Of a DNA stretch of 64,000 nucleotides, positions 54,101 through 59,386 are shown piece after piece (the first letter of the stretch is position 1; each line of letters starts with the position of its first letter). This DNA is from Blautia luti (GTDB lineage: Bacteria > Bacillota > Clostridia > Lachnospirales > Lachnospiraceae), in NCBI RefSeq assembly GCF_033096465.1, contig NZ_AP028156.1:3490501-3554500 (forward strand), in the 5' to 3' direction. The position numbers and the translations under genes are program-made. Below the pieces are notes generated by a model. That model was not told the origin of the DNA, searched no databases, and saw only the letters and a list, made by a program, of their open reading frames with translations.

Positions 54101-54521
54101 GGGTTCCATCATCATTCTCATAGCCGATCCAGCCATGCCACTGTCCATCCTCTTCCATAATATTATGGGAATACCTGTCCTTAATCTCCTCTGTATCCCC
54201 TGCTGCCTCTGCACCGTCATCAAATACTTCTGCACCAGCAGCAACTGGTTCTTCTGTTCCATCTCCGAATTCCTCTGCATCAGGATTCTGAGATACCTGC
54301 CCTTCATCTGCACTTCCATCAGACACCTGGGCAGCTTCATCCGATTCGCTTTCTTCCTGCGAAACCACATTATTTTCTGCTGCATTTTCCTCTGTACCAT
54401 CCGAGAACTCTGAAATTCCTGCAATTTCAGTCTCCCCTGCATATACCCCAGGCGCAGAAGTCACTGTCACTGCCGCAGCTACGGACAATGCCAGCATTTT
54501 CTTTAAAAAACTTTTCTTCAT
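51162..54521 (-). CDS. Secreted BspA-like leucine-rich protein with TPKPTA stalk and FN3 end
   Basis: 1,119 residues. Signal peptide (about 1-28), acidic low-complexity region (to about 125), leucine-rich BspA-type repeats (about 150-590), an InlB B-repeat (INYDLGGGQ ... KGYTFQGWEDEDG), a PKPTA repeat stalk (about 685-750), an MBG-like module (DYKVTWKNNVNVGTATVTVT), an Ig-like segment and a C-terminal fibronectin type III domain (SAQWKRNSSAQGYQVQYATG). No sorting signal; it may be held by wall interactions or released. It likely binds host or diet polymers, but no ligand can be named. Confidence 0.88.
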   Translation of the reverse strand: MKKSFLKKMLALSVAAAVTVTSAPGVYAGETEIAGISEFSDGTEENAAENNVVSQEESESDEAAQVSDGSADEGQVSQNPDAEEFGDGTEEPVAAGAEVFDDGAEAAGDTEEIKDRYSHNIMEEDGQWHGWIGYENDDGTLTVTGWGKPGGNIDVYLLRIPGTINGKKVTAIGPYIGSSTDYSNRFWIFDPQTIRAIEIPDSVTKVVRGSKCNYYGIFGAFRNLEDLTLPNNSEFRADFSDTGWLFDDYYEDKEKQPKLKSVKMYNSASWNKYGSLYHGLGETVTSLVIYGNDVYEEFDYELWKKVEKTELTIPGSFTQVETVVFNGNADRLNIWYDDNVKIVYTTGSFSRVIASDCPKLTEINTECAFESLSLEECPELTTLNTKANLQTVWTDELRNCPKFPLSTVRVRIPSGNRVSACTFGNSQVETVNLDLSNMKASFSLDTAAFCKAQRLKQINVVKENCGYYSVDGILYWKWDPTEDSYQRFPTRQLIFYPPAKNPGGTYTLPTDTTSISEFAFYGSKLDKVIIPDNITGNYQWTKVPESYGSYSQYFEEFKNVRYMGIGSLSTVKFAMVRGSSATSFKWNWEGSDAAEESELDQSRIIFYTGGTYKINYDLGGGQNNSGNHTSYVAGETESYPLLAPTRKGYTFQGWEDEDGSEVTDTKLLEGAYRDRTFTAVWKKNAATPTPKPTATPKPTPKPTATPKPTAKPTATPKPTAKPTATPKPTAKPTATPKPTAKPTATPKPTTTPAPSGDKTVITKDTFKNWDSTSADIAETIKKIEDDVLEGTQIYSLYFYGDAPEMSENMFRGRALTAYYPKNNPTWTKDKLQSYGGTWITWSAWDPESRDIYGADLKSYGELSLRYTTMPYTGAAQKMKVYVKDKSYHGDFGDQFLDEGLDYKVTWKNNVNVGTATVTVTGIKGRYQGTLTATFKIVPGTNKITASSVKKTQSTKKQTFSLKAKDLYKANLTYKSDNKSVTVDKNGKVTIAAKFAGAATITIKAASSRNYKSGSKKVTVSVTPSKVSLSKATNVSGRKLSAQWKRNSSAQGYQVQYATGSNFKTGLKTKTIKKNSTVKATLTSLTKNKTYYVRVRAYTKKGGKTLYSSWSNVKSVKIKK
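52265..52470 (-). repeat. Short tandem repeats encoding the PKPTA stalk
   Basis: Repeats of about 24 bp (GGTTTCGGCGTTGCTGTCGG-like units on the plus strand) encode alternating TPKPTA/KPTA units in the leucine-rich secreted protein. Copy number is likely to vary between strains by slippage. Confidence 0.8.
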
Positions 54522-54939
54522 ACTCTTCTCTTCCTTTCCTCTTCGGCCTTTTTTCCAAAGATCTTATAATACGATAATACCCTCCCATTTGTGTTTTCGT
54601 CAATCATAAATTATAAATCCGGAAATTTTCACAGCAAAAAAGTTACTGTTCAAAGGTGTGTATAAGTCATTGTAAAAAGTGACGAAATTATTTTTTCTAT
54701 TTTGTGGATAATTATCTTCAGCAGAAAAAACTGTGTTTATAGTTTTTTCTGCTGTTCTTTTTCACAAAAGTTATACACCGAATCTTATCCATTCTTTCAG
54801 ACAGAGGCCTTATATCTGCTCATTTTCAATCTTATAATGGAGATTTATCCACAGTCAGATTGCCCAATGGGTCATTTCCGGGAATTCGCTTTTTTCTGCA
54901 TTTCTGCTATACTTTTTTCAAGAAAGAGAGGTTGTTTTT
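54522..54939. other. Gene-free region with a second DnaA-box-like cluster
   Basis: Between the divergent leucine-rich protein and IS66-type genes. Matches to TTATNCACA or its complement: TGTGTATAA at 54,657, TGTGGATAA at 54,703, TTATCCACA at 54,845 (all exact), and TTATACACC at 54,771 (one mismatch). A strong hairpin lies in the middle. No other gene is supported. Confidence 0.4.
54719..54762 (+). terminator. Hairpin with T-run upstream of the IS66-type genes
   Basis: CAGCAGAAAAAACT / AGTTTTTTCTGCTG, a perfect 14-bp stem with an 8-base loop, followed by TTCTTTTT on the plus strand only. No plus-strand gene lies upstream, so it may shield the transposase genes from incoming transcription. Confidence 0.5.
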
Positions 54940-55104
54940 ATGGAGATTGATTTTATACAGGAACTAAAAAAACGTGATGAGCTTCTTGACGGCTATCTCA
55001 GGCAGATCGAGATCCAGGAGGAATTCATCCAGAAACAGAAAGAGCTGATCGAATATCTCGAGGATCATATCTCAAAGATCACAGATATCGTCAGCAGTGT
55101 TTAG
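54940..55104 (+). CDS. Small coiled-coil protein of the IS66-type element
   Basis: 54 residues, MEIDFIQELKKRDELLDGYL then an unbroken amphipathic helix ending HISKITDIVSSV. AGAGAGGTTG precedes the ATG. It ends 24 bp before the transposase ORF and probably belongs to the same element as an accessory ORF. It is too short for family assignment. Confidence 0.55.
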   Translation: MEIDFIQELKKRDELLDGYLRQIEIQEEFIQKQKELIEYLEDHISKITDIVSSV

Positions 55105-55128
55105 CAGGACTGTACCGGAGGAAAACGT

Positions 55129-55620
55129 ATGCCTGATACTTATGATCATATCACTCTCATGTGTCGGCTGAAAGCTGCACAACGCAGAAACAAAGAACTG
55201 GAATCTGGCGAAAGATATATCCAGTTAGAAGAACTTCATCAGAAAGAGTACAACGTTTATGAACATAAGATTGAGAAGCTGAAAAAAGAACTTGCAGATG
55301 CGCACAAAGAAACGATCCGTGTGCGCAATTACTGGCTTCAGGTACTGGAGGATATGCTCCGGGAGTTTGAAAAGGCACAAAAAAGGTCCGCGCAGGAACT
55401 CCGAAAAATGGAGATCCGTACACTGAATGCAGAAAAGCAAAGAGATGATGCACTGGATAAAGCAGCCGTTTTCAGACATCAGTTTTATGAAGCGGCATCC
55501 AGACTGGAAGAAGAACAGGGAAAAAACAGGCAGAAAACCAGGCGGGCAGCCTGGCCACAAAGGGCACTGCCGGAAAAGGCAGGAGCCTACGCAGCCAGTT
55601 ATCCTCCTTCCTCCACCTGA
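55129..55620 (+). CDS. IS66 transposase, N-terminal frame
   Basis: 163 residues, a long charged helix (KELESGERYIQLEELHQKEY ... FRHQFYEAASRLEEEQGKN). The true protein similarity ends near AAAAAAC at 55,521; the last ~30 residues (RQKTRRAAWPQRALP...) are an out-of-frame reading of the transposase gene. GGAGG precedes the ATG. IS66 transposases usually carry this coiled coil and the KPGGQPGHKGH block in one frame, so the gene is either broken or read through by a -1 frameshift. Confidence 0.65.
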   Translation: MPDTYDHITLMCRLKAAQRRNKELESGERYIQLEELHQKEYNVYEHKIEKLKKELADAHKETIRVRNYWLQVLEDMLREFEKAQKRSAQELRKMEIRTLNAEKQRDDALDKAAVFRHQFYEAASRLEEEQGKNRQKTRRAAWPQRALPEKAGAYAASYPPSST

Positions 55621-56704
55621 AGAAGTGCTCGAAGACTGTGTTTTTAAAAAGACTGCCAGGACCATCGTAAAGCAGATGGTAAGTATCCGTATGGTCCTGA
55701 ATGTAACGGAATATCATGCAGATGTTTATTATAACAGTCATACGGGAGAACGTGCACATGCAGCATTTCCAGATGGAGTTATCGATGATGTGAATTATGA
55801 TGGCAGCATACGTGCTTTTCTGTTCCTTCTGAACAATGACTGCTGTACATCCATTGATAAGAGCAGGGCTTTTCTGTCCGACCTGACGGGTGGAAAACTG
55901 AATATTTCCAAAGGCATAATAAGCAGACTAAACCGGGAGTTTGCTTTAAAAACTGAGCCTGAACGCAGGTCTGCCTATGCAGATATGCTGCTTTCCCCTG
56001 TTATGCATACGGATGATTGTACAAATGCCAGGGAAAACGGAAAGAGCTGCCAGGTATATGTCTGTGCAACCCCGGACGGAAAAGCCCTGTACTTTGCCCG
56101 CGAGAAAAAGGGACACGAAGGAGTAAAGGGTACGGTTACAGAAGACTATCAGGGGATCCTTGTCCATGACCATGATATTACCTTTTATAATTATGGAGCA
56201 GATCATCAGGAATGCCTTGCCCATGTACTGCGGTATCTGAAAGCCAGCATGGAGAATGAACCAGACCGTACCTGGAATAAAAAAATGCATGCACTGGTGC
56301 AGGAAATGGTCCACTTCCGAAATGGATGCCGGCAGCCACACGGGCCAGATCCGGAAATAGTCTCCGGATTCGAAAAACGATACCGTGAGATACTGGAAAC
56401 TGCCAGGAAAGAATATGAAGACATTCCGGCAAATGATTATTATAAAGACGGGTACAATTTATTCCTGAGAATGGAGAAATACATGCACAACCATCTGTTG
56501 TTCCTGCATGATATCCGGGTACCTGCCACGAATAATGAAGCCGAAAGGCTTCTAAGGAATTATAAGCGGAAACAGGCGCAGGCCGTGACATTCAGAAGTT
56601 TCGAAAGCATCGATTATCTCTGCCAATGCATGAGCATGCTTGTTTTGATGCGCCTTGAAGATCCGGCAAATATATATGACAGAGTGTCCAGAATATTTGG
56701 ATAA
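55427..56704 (+). CDS. IS66 family transposase, main frame (DDE)
   Basis: 425 residues from the first ATG, but the real conserved part starts at NREKTGRKPGGQPGHKGH near 55,515. The DDE-type catalytic core follows: VMHTDDCTNARENGK (first Asp), GILVHDHDITFY and HQECLAHVLRYL (second Asp), and ATNNEAERLLRNYKRKQAQA (Glu). The Cys-rich zinc domain of many IS66 members is absent, as is the Asn/Ser-rich SSNSSKPPS-type linker, which suggests a deletion at the frame junction. The ATG at 55,427 has no ribosome site. Confidence 0.75.
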   Translation: MQKSKEMMHWIKQPFSDISFMKRHPDWKKNREKTGRKPGGQPGHKGHCRKRQEPTQPVILLPPPEEVLEDCVFKKTARTIVKQMVSIRMVLNVTEYHADVYYNSHTGERAHAAFPDGVIDDVNYDGSIRAFLFLLNNDCCTSIDKSRAFLSDLTGGKLNISKGIISRLNREFALKTEPERRSAYADMLLSPVMHTDDCTNARENGKSCQVYVCATPDGKALYFAREKKGHEGVKGTVTEDYQGILVHDHDITFYNYGADHQECLAHVLRYLKASMENEPDRTWNKKMHALVQEMVHFRNGCRQPHGPDPEIVSGFEKRYREILETARKEYEDIPANDYYKDGYNLFLRMEKYMHNHLLFLHDIRVPATNNEAERLLRNYKRKQAQAVTFRSFESIDYLCQCMSMLVLMRLEDPANIYDRVSRIFG

Positions 56705-56752
56705 AGAAAACTGATGGCTTTGACTGTTATCAGTCTACACCATCGGTTTTCT
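56705..56752. terminator. Shared terminator-like structure of two converging genes
   Basis: AGAAAACTGATGG pairs with CCATCGGTTTTCT (13 bp, one G-U), with an inner hairpin GACTG-TTAT-CAGTC. It starts right after the transposase stop and overlaps the last codons of the minus-strand zinc-ribbon gene. It can fold from either strand. Confidence 0.55.
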
Positions 56753-58022
56753 CAAGTCCAGCTAACCCTTGAACAGTAACCATAACCGCCCTGGCTGTAT
56801 CCACCGGATGCTCCGCCTTATTATCAATATCCGTATCATTTCCAGAAAATATACTTCCTGCGAAATCAAGGACTTCTGATCCTGGCAGGCTGTCAATGCA
56901 GACAGCAGTTCCATTCCCGGTAAATGTATTGTTTAAGTAGCTCGGGGCGGTTCCATACGCAGAACTGGTATTAAATTTCAAAGCTGTATTGTTATTTGTG
57001 AAAGTACAAGCACTGGCATTGACCCATGCTCCGTTCTGTGCCAGAGCAGCGGTATCCCAGCCTTCGAAGGTGCACTGGGAAAGGAGTACAAGACAATACG
57101 CATTCAGTCCGGTTCCTGAATTACCTTCGAAACGAATCCCCGACATCTCCGCATAATTTCCATTAAGCCCTCTCATGCTCACTGTTCCTGTAAAAGTAGT
57201 CTCAGCGTTTCCTTCTTTACTTCCATAAATCCCCCAGACGTGATTGCCGAAAGTAATATCTCCCTCATAAGTCACTGCCGGAAGATGCAGATATACCGGT
57301 GTATCGGAAGACACCTCTTCTTCAATGGAAGCCAGCAGCGTCTTCAGATCATCCGTTGTTTCCATGGGAACATCTTCCGAAAAATAGGCGACTGCAGCCT
57401 GTTTTTCTATCGTAAGACGGGTACTGAGAGAAATGGTATCTCCATTTTTCATGGTCAGTGTCCACAGAATATCATTGGTACCACTGTCAGAAGTATACAT
57501 AATATCCGAAACATAGGCTGCATTCGGAAAACTTTCGTTATGTACCGGTTCTATATATTCCATTTTCTGTGAATCTTCAGATGGCTTTGTATCAACCACA
57601 CAGGATTCCACCTCTTCTGAAAACTCCTCCCATGCCAGCTCTCCTGTCTCCTGATCGAACGCATACAGCTGACAGGGAAGTGCACTGTCCATGCCTTCTG
57701 ACAAAGTATCTGTACGTTCTCCCTGTGCATGTCCCGTCACCCCATCTCCTTCAGAGAAAGTCAGAAGAACTTTATAAGATTTATCTTTATCTGGATAAAC
57801 GATCTGCGCGCTGCCTTCATAAGTCTGTGGTCTGTGATGCAGAGAAATCAGCGTCCCCACTGCAGCAACTACAGCCAGTATTCCCAGAACCATAAGCATT
57901 TTCTTTTTCCACCTTCTCGGGGTCTTTACTTCTTTTTTTTCCATCTGAACTGCTGTGCAGTGTGGACAGAACGATGCGTTATCCGGAAGCGGATGCCCAC
58001 ATTTTATGCATTTTTTGCTCAT
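56730..58022 (-). CDS. Zinc-ribbon membrane protein with beta-helix-like repeats
   Basis: 430 residues. An N-terminal zinc ribbon (KKCIKCGHPLPDNASFCPHC) is followed by a basic stretch and one membrane helix (about 42-60), so the ribbon is cytoplasmic and the rest external. Residues about 240-410 form a right-handed beta-helix pattern (MSGIRFEGNSGTGLNAYCLV, LSQCTFEGWDTAALAQNGAW, NASACTFTNNNTALKFNTSS). It is encoded 14 bp after a kinase gene and GGAGAAGGAAG precedes the ATG. It is probably the signalling partner or target of the kinase. No function is known. Confidence 0.7.
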   Translation of the reverse strand: MSKKCIKCGHPLPDNASFCPHCTAVQMEKKEVKTPRRWKKKMLMVLGILAVVAAVGTLISLHHRPQTYEGSAQIVYPDKDKSYKVLLTFSEGDGVTGHAQGERTDTLSEGMDSALPCQLYAFDQETGELAWEEFSEEVESCVVDTKPSEDSQKMEYIEPVHNESFPNAAYVSDIMYTSDSGTNDILWTLTMKNGDTISLSTRLTIEKQAAVAYFSEDVPMETTDDLKTLLASIEEEVSSDTPVYLHLPAVTYEGDITFGNHVWGIYGSKEGNAETTFTGTVSMRGLNGNYAEMSGIRFEGNSGTGLNAYCLVLLSQCTFEGWDTAALAQNGAWVNASACTFTNNNTALKFNTSSAYGTAPSYLNNTFTGNGTAVCIDSLPGSEVLDFAGSIFSGNDTDIDNKAEHPVDTARAVMVTVQGLAGLEKTDGVD

Positions 58023-58036
58023 TCTTCCTTCTCCTT

Positions 58037-58741
58037 TTACAGAACCTCCATCAAATGAAGAATATTTTTATACCTTTTCTCCGGGCTTACCATTGTACAG
58101 CGTTGTACGATCCGCCCTATTCTTCCACCTGCAAGCTTTCTGGAAGGATGTTCCCCTGTCACCATAATATTGAGCAGAACACCCAGCGCATAAATATCAG
58201 CGCGCCCGTCTGACTGAGAAAGGCCGTATTGCTCCGGTGCGGCAAAACCGGTTGTACCCAGAATCTGAGTGTCTTCCTGGATAGCACTTTTATATATTCT
58301 GGAAGCATCAAAATCAATCAGTACCGCCTCTTTCCCACGTACAATAACATTGTCCGGTTTTACATCCCTGTGTACCACCCCCATGGAATGAAGCACCCAC
58401 AATGCCGAACACAGCTGTCGTGTAATCTGCCTGGCCTCTGCTGCAGTCAGCAGACCACACTCCAGAATATCTCTGAGTGTATCCCCCTGTACATATTCTT
58501 CCAGCAGGACAGTCCTGCCGTCTCTTTCCCCTACTTCCATAATCTGGGGCAAATACGGGCAGGAAATAGTGAGAAGCAGCTGATAAACTTCGCTGCTCCC
58601 ATAAAAATGTCTAAAAATATAACGGGTGCCGCTGTCTCTGTGACGTACAAGTGAGACTTCGCCCCGTTCACTTTTCTTGATCAGCCTTATGGTATCATAT
58701 TCATTATGAACTGACTCAAGAAGGTTGTCATAAATATCCAT
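58037..58741 (-). CDS. Atypical Ser/Thr protein kinase
   Basis: 234 residues, a single kinase domain without membrane helix or sensor. HRDVKPDN (124-131) is the intact catalytic loop, FAAPEQYG is the APE motif, and DIYALGVLL the F-helix. Two changes: the DFG Gly is Asp (D143-F-D145) and the beta-3 VAIK lysine is not seen (YIFRHF at 41-46, Arg in its place); the Gly-rich loop is short (KSERGE). So it may be weakly active or use a moved Lys/Arg. ATG 58,741 has GAGG nine bases upstream; the ORF opens at GTG 58,759. Operon with the zinc-ribbon protein. Confidence 0.82.
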   Translation of the reverse strand: MDIYDNLLESVHNEYDTIRLIKKSERGEVSLVRHRDSGTRYIFRHFYGSSEVYQLLLTISCPYLPQIMEVGERDGRTVLLEEYVQGDTLRDILECGLLTAAEARQITRQLCSALWVLHSMGVVHRDVKPDNVIVRGKEAVLIDFDASRIYKSAIQEDTQILGTTGFAAPEQYGLSQSDGRADIYALGVLLNIMVTGEHPSRKLAGGRIGRIVQRCTMVSPEKRYKNILHLMEVL

Positions 58742-58793
58742 ATTTCTCATCCTCATCACTATGCGGTCTGCATATTGTTTTTCAGAACCATTT

Positions 58794-58821
58794 ATAGTAT
58801 ATTGTTATTTGAGTACACTAT
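58794..58821. promoter_or_regulatory. Possible operator between kinase and XRE genes
   Basis: ATAGTATA and TACACTAT form an 8-bp dyad (one mismatch) with a 12-base gap in the 126-base divergent spacer. It is a candidate site for the XRE regulator. Both promoters must lie here, but neither is clear. Confidence 0.35.
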
Positions 58822-58867
58822 TTAGAATATTGTATCTTATTCAATAACTATTGTAAAGGCGCGGATT

Positions 58868-59293
58868 ATGAAAAAGAAAAATACAGATGGTTTACAGCAG
58901 GAACTTATGGATTCACCGGATCTTACTCTGTTCCTGTCCCAGAACCAGGAACAATTTGTGAATAAAAGTGTATCTGAGTTATTAAACCATCTGTTTGAGA
59001 AGAAAAATATTTCCAAGGCTGCTCTTGCCAAAAAAGCCGGTATGAGTGAAATCTATCTTCACCAGATTTTCGCTGGCCGTCGGAATCCTTCCAGAAACCG
59101 TCTGCTGTGCCTGTGCTACGGTCTGGAAGCCAGTGTCGAAGAAACCCAGGAATTACTGAAACTCTGCGGAATGGCCCAACTCTACCCGAAACTAAAACGT
59201 GACGCTATCATCTATTACGGATTGCTGCATAAACTTAGCTTGTTTGAAATTAATGATAAGTTGTTTGATGAGAATGAAGAAACCTTGTTCTGA
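58868..59293 (+). CDS. XRE-type helix-turn-helix protein
   Basis: 141 residues. The middle holds an HTH (about 50-72: ISKAALAKKAGMSEIYLHQI), followed by FAGRRNPSRNRLLCLCYGLE, the fourth helix of XRE/Cro folds. The C-terminal region (YPKLKRDAIIYYGLLHKLSL) is helical. A DNA-binding regulator divergent from the kinase operon, which it probably controls. AAAGGCGCGG precedes the ATG, a weak site. Confidence 0.78.
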   Translation: MKKKNTDGLQQELMDSPDLTLFLSQNQEQFVNKSVSELLNHLFEKKNISKAALAKKAGMSEIYLHQIFAGRRNPSRNRLLCLCYGLEASVEETQELLKLCGMAQLYPKLKRDAIIYYGLLHKLSLFEINDKLFDENEETLF

Positions 59294-59329
59294 ACATATA
59301 ATATAAATAAAAAATATCTACGTATTTTT

Positions 59330-59364
59330 CAAAAAATGGAGCCCCTTTATACAGGACCCCATTT
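59330..59364 (-). terminator. Terminator of the 944-residue leucine-rich gene
   Basis: On the minus strand AAATGGGGTCC pairs with GGGCTCCATTT (two G-U pairs), followed by TTT. The same bases on the plus strand would give A-C mismatches, so the terminator is directional. Confidence 0.7.
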
Positions 59365-59386
59365 CTCTTTGTAATACTATTTTACA

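Larger units (their letters stand above)
54940..56704 (+). mobile_element. IS66-type insertion element, ends not resolved
   Basis: Three plus-strand ORFs: a 54-residue coiled-coil protein, an N-terminal transposase part and the main IS66 transposase in the -1 frame. No TnpB is seen. Terminal inverted repeats and a target duplication could not be found by eye, so the limits given are those of the ORFs. It lies in the accessory island of secreted proteins. Confidence 0.65.

Noticed and set aside
54600..56760. Terminal inverted repeats and target duplication of the IS66-type element
   Set aside because: Looked for matching ends on both sides and found none convincing; the element may be truncated.
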